Below are positions 51,001 to 62,011 of a DNA stretch of 64,000 nt, one piece after another (the stretch's first letter is position 1; the number at the start of each line of letters is the position of its first letter). Below the pieces are notes generated by a model. That model was given only the letters and a program-made list of their open reading frames with translations, was not told where the DNA came from and did no database searches. Made by a program: the position numbers and the translations under genes. The DNA comes from Chloroflexota bacterium (GTDB lineage Bacteria > Chloroflexota > Dehalococcoidia > UBA2979). The stretch covers positions 1 through 64,000 of the forward strand of contig CANKAU010000004.1 of the NCBI GenBank assembly GCA_947479915.1, in the 5' to 3' direction.

Positions 51001-51693
51001 CTACGGCCGTCCGATGTCGAACAGCGCGCCGAGGGTGCCGCCGGCGCCGCGCAGCATCGACTCGGGCGTGGCGCAGCCGATCCGGACGTGTGTGATGCCG
51101 GTGTCGTCCGCGTACACGCCGAAGATGCCGTTGTCCTTCGGCGATCCCCTGAACACCACCACGTAGCGCTCGCCGGCGCTGGCGACGCGATCGCCGTCGA
51201 GGGCCGCCGCCACCGGCTCGACGCCGCGCGCGAGCAGGCCTGTAGTCTTCGCGACCGCGGTCGCACGGTCGACATCGACGCCGTTGCAGCCCTCGCCGAT
51301 CGTGAAGCTCTCCACGGGCGTGCCGAGCGCCTCGCCGGGGGCGCAGACACGCCAGCCGTCGTTGTTCGGCGGCGCGCAGGGGAGGCGGCGCATCTGGAAC
51401 ATCGCCTGCAGTCCGGACTCGTCGCCGCGGCGCGCGAGGTCAAGGATGCGCCGGATGACCTGGGGCGGCGGGCCGCCGGTGGGTGCGGGCAGCGTGAACG
51501 GCGGAGGTGTCGGGTAGAACGCCGCGGCGTTGCTGCGACCCGCGCCCGCGCTGATCCCCAGCGGTGCGCGCACCTGCGGTGGCGTGGCGGTGGGCGTACT
51601 CCTCGACGGCACGAGGCCGCCCTCGCACGCGACGACGAGTGCGGCCGCCAGCACGAGCAGCGGCAGCGCAGTCAGTCGCGCCAGCGCGTGCAT
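51001..51693 (-). CDS. Lipoprotein of the CPxG-GTPV family
   Basis: 230 residues: lipobox VVAC, Pro/Ala linker, PQVIRRILDLARRGDESGL, RLPCAPPNNDGW, RVCAPGEALGTPVESF and GEGCNGVDVDRA, then RYVVVFRGSPKDNGIFGVY. ATG 51693 overlaps the stop of the upstream lipoprotein by 1 bp (TGATG), so the genes are coupled. Function unknown. Confidence 0.8.
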   Translation of the reverse strand: MHALARLTALPLLVLAAALVVACEGGLVPSRSTPTATPPQVRAPLGISAGAGRSNAAAFYPTPPPFTLPAPTGGPPPQVIRRILDLARRGDESGLQAMFQMRRLPCAPPNNDGWRVCAPGEALGTPVESFTIGEGCNGVDVDRATAVAKTTGLLARGVEPVAAALDGDRVASAGERYVVVFRGSPKDNGIFGVYADDTGITHVRIGCATPESMLRGAGGTLGALFDIGRP

Positions 51694-52142
51694 CACGGCA
51701 CCAGGAACGGACGGGCCATGCGCAGGCCCTCGCCCGACTCGGGGTAGATCCAGACGACCGTGCATGTGCTGGACGGCGTCTCAGGCAGCGTGAAACGCGC
51801 GGCGGCGCGTCCGTCCTCGGCGACCGTCAGGCGGCCCAGCTCGGTGCGCTGGTCGATCGACTGCGGCACGCCCATCGCGAGGATGTAGCGCCCCGGCGCG
51901 GTGCCGGTCGCGGCGAAGACGACGGGCTCGCCCACGCGCGGCGCCGCCGGCGTCAGCGACGCCGTGAAGCTGAAGCGCCGGTCGAGGAAGTCTGCGGAGT
52001 CGTTGCAGGAGGCGCGCTCGGCGGACATCGGCACGTGCGCGCCTCGCGTCGCGGCGGTCGCACGGGCGTGGGGGTCGGCGCACCCGGCCAGCGCCAGCGC
52101 GAGCATCGTCGCCGCGAGCACGATCCACCCGCCGTACCGCAT
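51693..52142 (-). CDS. Lipoprotein with one Ig/TIG-like domain
   Basis: 149 residues: signal peptide with lipobox LAGC, a short linker, SCNDSADFLDRRFSFTASL, then TPAAPRVGEPVVFAATGTAPG and LPETPSSTCTVVWIYPESG. Same domain as in the lipoproteins at 15674 and 48473. First of the three-gene lipoprotein unit. Confidence 0.78.
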   Translation of the reverse strand: MRYGGWIVLAATMLALALAGCADPHARATAATRGAHVPMSAERASCNDSADFLDRRFSFTASLTPAAPRVGEPVVFAATGTAPGRYILAMGVPQSIDQRTELGRLTVAEDGRAAARFTLPETPSSTCTVVWIYPESGEGLRMARPFLVP

Positions 52143-52196
52143 CGCCGCTCCTCGCTCGCCGTCACCCGGCGCGCGTGCCACGATACAACCGTGACG

Positions 52197-52916
52197 ATGA
52201 ACATCGAACGCACCGCTGAGCAGGCCGCGCGGCACGAGGAGTACGAGCGCTGGCTGCGCTCCTCCACGCCCTCCGCGCTGGCGTTCCGCTGGTTCATGGG
52301 GCCCGGGCAGTGGGCCGCGAACACCGCGCTCTTCCGCCTCGCCGAGGGCCTCAAGCTCGATCACACCACCCGGCTGCTGGACATCGGCTCCGGGCGCGGC
52401 GGCATCCTGCGTGCGCTGGACGACCAGCTCCAGATGGACACGCCCCCGGTCGGCCTCGACTTCTCGCGCGCGATGATCGACCTCGCCCGCAGCGACGAGA
52501 CGAACCCCGCGCGCGACGCACGTTACGTGGAGGCCAGCGCGATCGCGCTGCCGTTCCGCGACTCCACCTTCAACCTCGTCACCTGTGGCTACGTGGTCAA
52601 GCACCTCGATGACGACGGCGTGCGCGCGATGTTCTACGAGATCGGTCGCGTGCTGCAGCCCGGCGGCCTAGCCGTGATCTGGGAGTTCGGCCCCACCGGC
52701 AACACGCGCCTCGACGCGTGGAACGCGAAGGTGGTGTCGAGGGGCGTCGCGCAGCCTCGACTGCGGTCGAGCAAGACACTGCGCCAACTGGCGACGGACG
52801 TCGGCTTCCCGTTCACGCGCTACGCGGACCTGCGGCCGTTCCTGCTGCCGCCCATCCCGCGCGCCTCGATCATCGTCGGTCGGCCGCCCGAGGGCTTCGA
52901 CCTCTCGAAGCTGTAG
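52197..52916 (+). CDS. SAM-dependent methyltransferase
   Basis: Class I methyltransferase, substrate unknown. 239 residues: motif I TRLLDIGSGRGGILRALDD near residue 60, VGLDFSRAMIDLARSD, ALPFRDSTFNLVTCGYVV and VLQPGGLAVIWEFGPTG. The C-terminal part is like ubiquinone/menaquinone-type enzymes. TACAAC (52184-52189) ends 7 bp before the ATG, so the mRNA may be leaderless; GTG 52191 is the other possible start. Confidence 0.85.
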   Translation: MNIERTAEQAARHEEYERWLRSSTPSALAFRWFMGPGQWAANTALFRLAEGLKLDHTTRLLDIGSGRGGILRALDDQLQMDTPPVGLDFSRAMIDLARSDETNPARDARYVEASAIALPFRDSTFNLVTCGYVVKHLDDDGVRAMFYEIGRVLQPGGLAVIWEFGPTGNTRLDAWNAKVVSRGVAQPRLRSSKTLRQLATDVGFPFTRYADLRPFLLPPIPRASIIVGRPPEGFDLSKL

Positions 52917-52984
52917 CAGCAGGAGGGGCGGCCTCGCGGCGTCCGGAGAGACCGCGTGAGGCGCCCCACTCGTCACCTCGACGG

Positions 52985-53635
52985 CTACTCGCGGTACAGC
53001 CCATGAGCGTCGATGTATGCGCGGACAGCGGGCGGCAGCAGCCCGTCCGTCGTCAGGCCCGAGGCGATCCTTGAGCGGATGTTTGTCGCGGAGACGTCCA
53101 TGCGGGGCATCGGCAGCACGTCCACACGATCGTCGATGCCGGGGAGGCCGGCACGCAGCGCGTCCGTGATCAGCGGGTGCTCGCCCGCCTCGCCGTCCCT
53201 GCGCGCCACGGCGAGGCGGATGCGCATCACCAGTCGCTGCGGCTCGTGCCACTGCGGCAGATCCAGCAGCGAGTCCTCGCCGATGATCAGCCACCAGTCA
53301 CCGGGCCGCGTCGTCGTCAGCTCGCCAACCGTGTCGAGCGTGTAGGTCGGGCCGTTGCGCTCGATCTCGATGCGGCTGGACTCCGCCCACTCGAGCCCCT
53401 CGATCGCGAGTTCGACCATGGCGAGGCGATCGGCGGCGGGGCTGATCGCGCGCCCGGACTTCCGCCACGGATCGCCCGCCGGGATGAACAGCACGCGGTC
53501 AAGATGCAGCGCGTCACGCGCGGCCTGCGCCAGCGCGAGGTGAGCGACGTGCGGCGGGTCGAAGGTGCCGCCCATGATCCCGAAACGGGTCGGCGGCGCG
53601 TGGGCTTCGCCCTCGATCACCGCGCCCTCGTTCAT
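52985..53635 (-). CDS. nadD: Nicotinate-nucleotide adenylyltransferase
   Basis: Makes deamido-NAD from NaMN and ATP. 216 residues: GIMGGTFDPPHVAHLALAQA (nucleotidyltransferase HxGH-like motif) near residue 18, AGDPWRKSGRAISPAADRL, WWLIIGEDSLLDLPQWHEP, and VSATNIRSRIASGL (ISxTxIR motif) near residue 190. The ATG at 53635 lies 4 bp after the obgE stop. Confidence 0.95.
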   Translation of the reverse strand: MNEGAVIEGEAHAPPTRFGIMGGTFDPPHVAHLALAQAARDALHLDRVLFIPAGDPWRKSGRAISPAADRLAMVELAIEGLEWAESSRIEIERNGPTYTLDTVGELTTTRPGDWWLIIGEDSLLDLPQWHEPQRLVMRIRLAVARRDGEAGEHPLITDALRAGLPGIDDRVDVLPMPRMDVSATNIRSRIASGLTTDGLLPPAVRAYIDAHGLYRE

Positions 53636-53639
53636 CGCG

Positions 53640-55389
<1,750 letters not shown>

Positions 55390-56736
55390 CTACGCGATGC
55401 GGCGCGAGGACTCGATCATCTCGCGCAGGCTGCCGATATCGCGCTTCGTCTCCGGGTCCACCGCCAGCGAGCGCTCCATCTTGCGCCAGCCGTGGTGGAC
55501 GGTGGAGTGGTCGCGCCCACCGAGGGCGTCACCGATCTCCACGAGCGAGCGGTGAGCCAGCTCGCGCATCAGGTACATCGCGACCTGTCGCGGGTAGGCG
55601 ACGCGCTTCTCACGGCTCTTGGAGAGCAGACCCTCACGGTCGATCTCGAAGTAGCGGCAGACGATGTCCATGATCAGCTCGGGGGACGGGGGCAGTCGCG
55701 GCTCCGTCGGCTCCAGCGAGGCGAGCGAGGAGTGCACCAGGTCGGGCGACAGCGGCTCGCCGGTGAGCCGCGAGTACGCGACGACGCGCGTCAGCGATCC
55801 CTCGAGCTCGCGGATGTTGTTCTTGAAGCGGGCGGCGATCACGCTCAACACGTCGTCGCGGACGCGGATGTTCTGCTCCGCCGCCTTGTGCCGCAGGATC
55901 GCGATGCGCGTCTCCATGTCGGGCGCCTGCAGGTCCGCGATCATTCCCCACTCGAAGCGCGTCCGCAGACGCTCTTCCAGGTGCTGGATGTGGGCCGGGC
56001 TCTTGTCGGAGGTGATGACGATCTGCTTGCCGGCCTCGTAGAGCTCGTTGAAGGTGTAGAAGAACTCCTCCTGCGTCTGCTCCTTGCCGGCGATGAACTG
56101 CACGTCGTCCATGAGCAGCGCGTCCGCGGAGCGGTAGCGCGCGCGGAAGTCGTCCATCTTGCGCTGCTGGATCGCGGTGATGAGCTGGTTGGTGAAGGCC
56201 TCCGCGCTCAGGTAGACCACGTGCAGCCCCTGTTCGAGGAGCGCGTGACCGACGGCGTGCAGCAGGTGGGTCTTGCCCAGCCCCGGGCCGCCGTAGATGA
56301 ACAGCGGGTTGTACAGGCGACCCGCGTCCCGCGCGACGCCCTCGGCGGCCGCGAACGCGAGGCGGTTGCCCGGCCCGACGATGTAGTTGTCGAACGTGTA
56401 GCGCTCGCGCAGGCGGGGGCGCGGCTGCGAGGAGCGCTGGGCGGTGCCCGCGAGCTCGTTCAGCGCCGCGACCTGGTCCTCGACGGAGCGCAGAGGCTCG
56501 AACGTCACGTCCAGCGGGTGCCCGGCAAGGTCGGTCAGCGAGCGGATGATCGCGGGGCGCAGACGCTTCTGCAACCACTCGGTCACGAACTCCGAGCGCG
56601 TGCCCACCACGAGGTAGTCCTGCTCCAGCCGTACGCCGGAGGTGCCGTCCAACCAGGTGTCGTAGTTAGCGCGAGATACCTGAGAGGAGAGGTCCTTCAG
56701 CGCTGCCTGCCAGAGAGCGACGGGGTCGTCGTGCAC
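55390..56736 (-). CDS. dnaA: Chromosomal replication initiator DnaA
   Basis: AAA+ protein that opens oriC. 448 residues: domain I (about 1-80), short linker, YTFDNYIVGPGNRLAFAAA, Walker A YGGPGLGKTHLLHAVGHAL near residue 150, Walker B ALLMDDVQFIAGKEQTQEE, and domain IV with GGRDHSTVHHGWRKM (DNA-binding signature) near residue 420. The start is GTG 56736. It faces obgE across the oriC-like region; dnaN is not adjacent. Confidence 0.98.
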   Translation of the reverse strand: MHDDPVALWQAALKDLSSQVSRANYDTWLDGTSGVRLEQDYLVVGTRSEFVTEWLQKRLRPAIIRSLTDLAGHPLDVTFEPLRSVEDQVAALNELAGTAQRSSQPRPRLRERYTFDNYIVGPGNRLAFAAAEGVARDAGRLYNPLFIYGGPGLGKTHLLHAVGHALLEQGLHVVYLSAEAFTNQLITAIQQRKMDDFRARYRSADALLMDDVQFIAGKEQTQEEFFYTFNELYEAGKQIVITSDKSPAHIQHLEERLRTRFEWGMIADLQAPDMETRIAILRHKAAEQNIRVRDDVLSVIAARFKNNIRELEGSLTRVVAYSRLTGEPLSPDLVHSSLASLEPTEPRLPPSPELIMDIVCRYFEIDREGLLSKSREKRVAYPRQVAMYLMRELAHRSLVEIGDALGGRDHSTVHHGWRKMERSLAVDPETKRDIGSLREMIESSRRIA

Positions 56737-56813
56737 GCAGCCGTTACCTCACAGCCCGAGGTGGTCTCGGGCAACACACATCACGCTAGCGGCACGCGGA
56801 GAGCGTGCGCGCA

Positions 56814-56822
56814 TTATCCACA
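56814..56822 (+). other. Consensus DnaA box upstream of dnaA
   Basis: Perfect TTATCCACA, followed at 56826-56843 by two TGTTGAT-like elements. It lies 78 bp upstream of the dnaA start in gene-free 56737-57166, suitable for autoregulation or as part of a bipartite origin. A TATACT -10-like box for coaX is at 57110-57115. Nothing else recognisable in this gap. Confidence 0.65.
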
Positions 56823-57166
56823 GATGTTGTTGATCTGTTGATAGGACGCGATGAACTGGAACCGTCGCAAGTGTTCGGAGCCGGTCCCGTCGCATCGTTT
56901 GCCGCAAACGCGAGGAGGGAATCGACCGGGGCGAAATGTAGCACCGGGTTTTAAGGCCGATCAAGCAGGTTATGTCGGAGCGAGAGCAATTCATCTGTGA
57001 TCCCGGCAATGTTTGTTGGCGGGATCGCCTGACCTGATGCGAATCGATGTGCCGCGTGCGCTTCGGCGCGTGCGGCCGTGCGACCTCGTGGTGTCTCTGT
57101 ATACTGGTGCCACCGTGCAACCGAACGCCGACCGGCTTCGCCGGCGGAGTATCGAGGAGGCTCCCC

Positions 57167-57958
57167 ATGCCAGCGCCCAAGAGCGGTGCCGGGCATCTCC
57201 TGGCCATTGATATCGGCAACACCAGCGTCGCGATTGGTGTCTTCGACGGTGAAGACCTGATCGCCACGTTCCGCATCGCCACCGACCAGGACAACTTCGC
57301 GGACGAGTACGCGATCCTGCTGCTTGGCCTGCTGCGGAGCCGCGACCTCGCCCCGGCCGACATCAGCGCGGCGATCATGTCCAGCACGGTGCCCCCGCTG
57401 ATCACGACCTTTCAGCAGGTGTGCCGCGCCCACTTCGACGTCGAGCCGATCGTCGTCGGCCCCGGGGTGAAGACCGGCGTGCGCGTGCTCTACGACAACC
57501 CGCGCGAGGTCGGCCCGGACCGCATCCTGCACGCCGTCGCTGCCCTCGATCGCTACGACCCGCCGATGATCATCGTCGACCTCGGCACCGCCTGCGTGTT
57601 CGACGCGGTGTCGAGGGACGGCGACTACCTGGGCGGCGCGATTGCGCCGGGCATCGGGCTCGCGTCGCAGGCGCTGTTCAGCCGCGCGGCGATGTTGCAT
57701 CGCGTGGGAATCACGCACCCCGACGGGCCGATCGGCCGCAACACCGTGCACTCCATGCAGTCGGGCATCTTCTTCGGCTACGTGGAGCTGGTACGCGGCA
57801 TGGTGCGGCGCTTCAAGGAAGAGATCGGCGAGGAGGCGCTCGTGATCGGCACGGGCGGCTACGCCGACCTGATCGCCGAAGAGGCCGGCTGCTTCGACGC
57901 CATGGAGCCTGACCTCAACCTCGACGGCCTGCGGCTGGTGTACGAGGTGAACCGATGA
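57167..57958 (+). CDS. coaX: Type III pantothenate kinase
   Basis: First step of CoA synthesis. 263 residues: LLAIDIGNTSVAIGVFDGE near residue 11, SSTVPPLITTF, GVKTGVRVLYDNPREVGPDR, and MIIVDLGTACVFDAVSRDG then GGAIAPGIGLASQALF near residue 165. GAGGAGG precedes the ATG. The stop overlaps the coaBC start (ATGA). Confidence 0.95.
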   Translation: MPAPKSGAGHLLAIDIGNTSVAIGVFDGEDLIATFRIATDQDNFADEYAILLLGLLRSRDLAPADISAAIMSSTVPPLITTFQQVCRAHFDVEPIVVGPGVKTGVRVLYDNPREVGPDRILHAVAALDRYDPPMIIVDLGTACVFDAVSRDGDYLGGAIAPGIGLASQALFSRAAMLHRVGITHPDGPIGRNTVHSMQSGIFFGYVELVRGMVRRFKEEIGEEALVIGTGGYADLIAEEAGCFDAMEPDLNLDGLRLVYEVNR

Positions 57959-59220
57959 CCAGCACTGACGACTCTCGCGACGACGCGACCCCGATCCCGG
58001 GCCGACCCGGCGATCCGCTCCGCGGACGACACGTGGTGCTGGGCGTGAGTGGATCGATCGCCTGCTACAAGGCGATCGAGATCACCAGCCGCCTCGTACA
58101 GGCCGGCGCGATCGTCGATGTTGTGCTGACGAAGGCGGCGACGGAGTTCGTCACGCCGCTCGCGTTCAAGGCGATCACGCAGCGCACGCCCTACACCGAC
58201 ATGTTCGATGTGAACGGCCCGGACGGCGAAGCGCACGTCGAGCTCGCGCGGCGCGCGGACGTGATGCTGATCGCACCGGCCACCGCCGCGACGCTCTCGC
58301 GCCTCGCGACCGGGCTCGCCGAGGACTTCGTGACGCTGACCGCGATCGCGACGACGGCGCCGTTGCTGATCGCGCCGGCGATGGACACGCAGATGTGGGC
58401 GCACCCCGCGGTGCAGACAAACGCGGCGACGCTCACGGATCGCGGCGCGCAGTTCATCGGCCCCGCCGAGGGACGCCTCGCCTCGGGCCGCGTCGGCGCG
58501 GGCCGGCTCGTCGAGCCCGAGCGGATCGTGGATGACGTGCGCGCGCGGCTCGGTCGCGAGCACGGCGACCTCGCGGGCCGCGCGATCGTGGTGACCGCGG
58601 GCGGCACGCGCGAGGCGATCGATCCCGTGCGCTACATCAGCAACCACAGCAGCGGAAAGATGGGCTACGCGATCGCCGAGGCCGCGCGTGATCGCGGTGC
58701 CGACGTGGTCATCGTGTCCACGGTGGGCCTCGCCGCGCCGGTCGGCGTGCGCGTCGTGCGCGTGGACTCCGCGGTGCAGATGCAGGCCGCGGTGCACCGC
58801 GAGTGCGCCGAGGCGGACGTGCTGGTGATGGCCGCGGCGGTCGCCGACTTCCGTCCCGCGACCGCTGCCGATCAGAAGATGAAGAAGAGCGAGGGCACGG
58901 CCGGGACGACGATCGACCTCGTCGAGAACCCGGACATCATCGGCACCACGCCCGTGACGTCCTCGCGCGGCCCGCTGCTGAAGATCGCATTCGCCGCGGA
59001 GACGCAGAACCTGATCGAGAACGCCGCGGCGAAGATGAAGAGCAAGGGCGCACGGTTCATCGTGGCGAACGATGTGACCGCGACCGACGCCGGCTTCGGC
59101 TCCGACGACAACCGCGTCACGATCCTCGACGACCAGGGCGGCCGCGCGGACCTGCCGCTGATGACGAAGTACGCCGTCGGCCACGCGATCCTCGATCGCG
59201 TCCGCCCGCTGCTCGGGTAA
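57955..59220 (+). CDS. coaBC: Bifunctional CoaBC (PPCS/PPCDC)
   Basis: Couples phosphopantothenate to Cys and decarboxylates it. 421 residues: flavoprotein CoaC half (VVLGVSGSIACYKAIEITS, AHVELARRADVMLIAPATA) and CoaB half from about residue 205 (IVVTAGGTREAIDPVRYISN, SSGKMGYAIAEAA, VMAAAVADFRP, DLVENPDII). Starts within the coaX stop, so the two CoA steps are co-expressed. Confidence 0.96.
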   Translation: MTSTDDSRDDATPIPGRPGDPLRGRHVVLGVSGSIACYKAIEITSRLVQAGAIVDVVLTKAATEFVTPLAFKAITQRTPYTDMFDVNGPDGEAHVELARRADVMLIAPATAATLSRLATGLAEDFVTLTAIATTAPLLIAPAMDTQMWAHPAVQTNAATLTDRGAQFIGPAEGRLASGRVGAGRLVEPERIVDDVRARLGREHGDLAGRAIVVTAGGTREAIDPVRYISNHSSGKMGYAIAEAARDRGADVVIVSTVGLAAPVGVRVVRVDSAVQMQAAVHRECAEADVLVMAAAVADFRPATAADQKMKKSEGTAGTTIDLVENPDIIGTTPVTSSRGPLLKIAFAAETQNLIENAAAKMKSKGARFIVANDVTATDAGFGSDDNRVTILDDQGGRADLPLMTKYAVGHAILDRVRPLLG

Positions 59221-59223
59221 CGC

Positions 59224-59811
59224 CTACTGCTCCCGCTCCAACGACTGCACGAGGCGCTCGAACGCCAGCCAGTCCTCGACGCTGCGCCAGTGCGCGGCGC
59301 GGGTCGCCTTCGCGTTCATCGGGTGCGCGAGCAGCGCGGGCACAGTGGGATGCGTGTCGTCGAAGTCGGCGAAGACCTCGGCGCTGTCGTCGAGGTGCGT
59401 GACCAGGCCGTGCTCGATCGCGTGCGGTGCTTTGGGCGCGCGGTTCGTCGCGATGTAGCCTCGCACCGGGATCGCGTGACGCTCCAGCCAGCGGTGCACC
59501 GCCTCGGACTCATGCGTCCCGCGCGCGGTGAGCACGATCAGTTCGTGTCGCTCGGCGAGACGTCGAGCGACCTCGATGGCCCCGGGCTGAGGTGGCATCT
59601 GCAGCGTCAGGTCGGTCTCGTGGATCTCGGTGAGGAACGATTCGAAGCGTTCTTTGCCGATGGCCGCGTGGATGATTGTCTCGGGATGCTCGGCGTCCGG
59701 GTAGCGCTCGCGCATGTTGCGGATGTCGAAGCCCGTGCGCGCGAGCGTGATCTCCCGCAGCAGCGAGACGAAGTCGCCGAGCGTGTTGTCGAAGTCGATG
59801 CCGAGGCGCAT
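59224..59811 (-). CDS. HAD-type 5'-nucleotidase-like phosphatase
   Basis: 195 residues with motif I RLGIDFDNTLGDFVSLLRE (DxD type), IVLTARGTHESEAVHRWLE near residue 100, and HLDDSAEVFADFDDTHP (motif IV acids) near residue 145. Resembles NT5C/HAD nucleotidase families; substrate unknown. Convergent with coaBC, 3 bp apart. Confidence 0.78.
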   Translation of the reverse strand: MRLGIDFDNTLGDFVSLLREITLARTGFDIRNMRERYPDAEHPETIIHAAIGKERFESFLTEIHETDLTLQMPPQPGAIEVARRLAERHELIVLTARGTHESEAVHRWLERHAIPVRGYIATNRAPKAPHAIEHGLVTHLDDSAEVFADFDDTHPTVPALLAHPMNAKATRAAHWRSVEDWLAFERLVQSLEREQ

Positions 59812-59838
59812 CAGGCGGCCGCTCTCGAATGCGGGATG

Positions 59839-59907
59839 CTCGAAGGGGCGGAGCCCCTTCGAATCTCAACCCCTCCCGCGCCGGGAGGGGCAGGGGTGGG
59901 CCGCCCG
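59839..59907. repeat. Dispersed GC-rich intergenic repeat, copy E (single arm)
   Basis: CGAAGGGGC-GGA-GCCCCTTCG hairpin, ATCTCAA spacer, CCCCTCCC/GGGAGGGG stem with GCGCC loop, then CAGGGGTGGGCCGCC. Spacer and second half are identical to the right arm of copy B; the first hairpin differs in sequence but pairs equally well. It lies between the HAD and VOC genes. Confidence 0.8.
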
Positions 59908-59926
59908 CCGCAATCTCTACGGACGT

Positions 59927-60310
59927 TCATCGCGCGGGCTGCAACAGCTGCACGATGTTGCCGTCCGGATCGGGGAACGTCGCGATCCAGCCGCCCCACG
60001 GCTCCTGCTCTGGCTCGCGCAGGAACGTCACGCCGCTCGCGCGCAGCCGCGTCGAGGTCGCTTCGATGTCGTCCACGCGCAGCAGCAGCATGATGCGCAG
60101 CGGATCGCGCGCGACGCCCTCGACCTCGCGGTGCACGGAGACGTTGAGGCGCACGTCGTCCGCCTCGGACAGCACGAAGGACACGAACTGCGCGCGGTCG
60201 GAGCGCGGCACGAGGCCGAGCGTGTCGATGTAGAACGCGCGCATCGCCGGGTAGCGCTCGGCCGTCGTCCAGATGACGACACCCGCCAGGCCGGAGATGC
60301 GGTCGCTCAT
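59927..60310 (-). CDS. Glyoxalase/VOC superfamily protein
   Basis: 127 residues, a single VOC domain pair: VVIWTTAERYPAMRAFYIDTL, FVLSEADDVRLNVSVHRE, RIMLLLRVDDIEATSTRL, and FPDPDGNIVQLLQPAR with the family C-terminal Glu position changed to Gln. Substrate unknown. It is 13 bp past the pepA start side, on the same strand downstream of pepA. Confidence 0.88.
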   Translation of the reverse strand: MSDRISGLAGVVIWTTAERYPAMRAFYIDTLGLVPRSDRAQFVSFVLSEADDVRLNVSVHREVEGVARDPLRIMLLLRVDDIEATSTRLRASGVTFLREPEQEPWGGWIATFPDPDGNIVQLLQPAR

Positions 60311-60323
60311 CGCATGGCTCCGG

Positions 60324-61820
60324 CTACCTCGCGCGGTTCAGGGCGAAGTGGATCAGGGTGCGCACGGGGTTGCCGGACATGCCCTTCACCCACACGCCGC
60401 TGTCCGCCGGCTTCGACATCACGCCGGCGATGTCGAAGTGCGCCCACGGCGTGGTGCCGACGAATCGCTCGAGGAACTTCGCCGCGGTGATCGATCCGGC
60501 GGGGCGGCCGCCGGTGTTCTTGATGTCGGCGACGTCGGACTTGATCTGGTCGTCGTACTCGGCGTCCAGCGGCATGCGCCAGACCTTCTCGCCGGCGGCC
60601 TCCGCGGCGCGCTCCACCTGGGTCATCGTGCGGTCGTCGTTGCAGAAGATGCCGGTGCGCACGCCGCCCAGCGCGACGCCCATCGCGCCGGTCAGCGTCG
60701 CGACGTCGAGGATCGCGGTCGCGCCCTTCGACTTCGCGTAGGCGATGCCGTCCGCGAGCACGAGGCGGCCTTCGGCGTCGGTGTTCAGTACCTCGATGCT
60801 GGTGCCGTCCATCGCGTAGACGACGTCGCCGGGCTTGGTGGCGGTGCCGCCGGGCATGTTCTCGGTGCACGGGGCGATCGCGATCACGTTGACGCGTGCC
60901 TGCAGTCGCGCCAGCGCGCCGATCGCGGCGATGACGCTGGCTGCGCCGCTCATGTCGCCCTTCATCGCGTCCATGCCCTCGGCGGGCTTCAGCGAGATGC
61001 CGCCCGTGTCGAAGGTGATGCCCTTGCCGACGAGGGCGATCGGGCGGCCGTTCCCGGCGCCCTTGTACGTCAGGACGATGAACTTCGGCGGCTGCGCGGA
61101 GCCGTTCGCGACCGACAGGTACGAGCCCATCTTCAGCCGCTCAGCCTCGGCGCGCTCGATGATCGTGCACTCAATGCCGAGCTCCGCCGCCATCTGCTGC
61201 GCGCGCGCCGCGACGATCGTCGGGGTCATCAGGTTGGACGGCTCGTTCGCCAGGTCACGCGCGAGGTTGGTCTGCTCGCCGAGCACGACGCCCTCGGCGA
61301 CCCCGCGCTGCATCGCGTTCGCGCGGCGCGTCGAGGTCTCCACGAGCGTCACGTCGCCGACCGCGTGGCGGGGGCGATCCTGCTCGCGCGTGTGGTGGCG
61401 GTCGAAGCGGTAGAGGCCCATCACGATCGCCTCGGCGGCGGCGCGGCCCGCGTCGGTCGGGTCGAGGGCGGTCGCGCTCTCCTGCAGCGACAGCGCCACG
61501 GTGCCTGCGTTCATGTCCCGCAGTCGGCGCGACAGGTTGCCGAGGCGCGTCCGCACGGCGTCGGCCGTCACGCCCTCGCGCTTGCCGGTGCCCAGCACCA
61601 CGACGCGCTTCGCCTTCAGGCGTCGCCCGGCCGGGAGGACGGTCACCTCGCCGCTGCGGCCAGTCAGCAGGCCGTCCGCGATCATCTGCGCGACGACTCC
61701 GCCGAGCGCGGCGTCGACTGCGGCTGCCTCCGAGGCGAGTCGTCCGTCCTCGGTGACCTCGATCACGGCGGTGTCCGCCGTCTGCGCCGTGATGCCACCG
61801 CCCGCGACCGTGATCTTCAT
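60324..61820 (-). CDS. pepA: Leucyl aminopeptidase (M17)
   Basis: Two-metal cytosolic aminopeptidase. 498 residues: variable N-terminal domain (about 1-165), then the catalytic domain with VGKGITFDTGGISLKPAEG, MDAMKGDMSGAASV and the signature NTDAEGRLVLADGIAYA near residue 345. Length normal. ATG 61820 begins MKITVAGGG. Confidence 0.95.
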   Translation of the reverse strand: MKITVAGGGITAQTADTAVIEVTEDGRLASEAAAVDAALGGVVAQMIADGLLTGRSGEVTVLPAGRRLKAKRVVVLGTGKREGVTADAVRTRLGNLSRRLRDMNAGTVALSLQESATALDPTDAGRAAAEAIVMGLYRFDRHHTREQDRPRHAVGDVTLVETSTRRANAMQRGVAEGVVLGEQTNLARDLANEPSNLMTPTIVAARAQQMAAELGIECTIIERAEAERLKMGSYLSVANGSAQPPKFIVLTYKGAGNGRPIALVGKGITFDTGGISLKPAEGMDAMKGDMSGAASVIAAIGALARLQARVNVIAIAPCTENMPGGTATKPGDVVYAMDGTSIEVLNTDAEGRLVLADGIAYAKSKGATAILDVATLTGAMGVALGGVRTGIFCNDDRTMTQVERAAEAAGEKVWRMPLDAEYDDQIKSDVADIKNTGGRPAGSITAAKFLERFVGTTPWAHFDIAGVMSKPADSGVWVKGMSGNPVRTLIHFALNRAR

Positions 61821-62011
61821 CGCCCGTCCTCGTCCTGTGCCCGGAGGCGCGTCGTGTCTGGAATCCGTCCTGTCGAATGCATCGCGAGCATAGGCGGTGC
61901 GATTCCGGCCCTTCAATAAGCGGTCGCCCCGAGCGGGTGAGGATTCGGTAATGGTCGCGCGGGTTCCTCGCCCCCGGCGTGCGGTCTACACTGGGGCGAC
62001 CGGGAGTCATC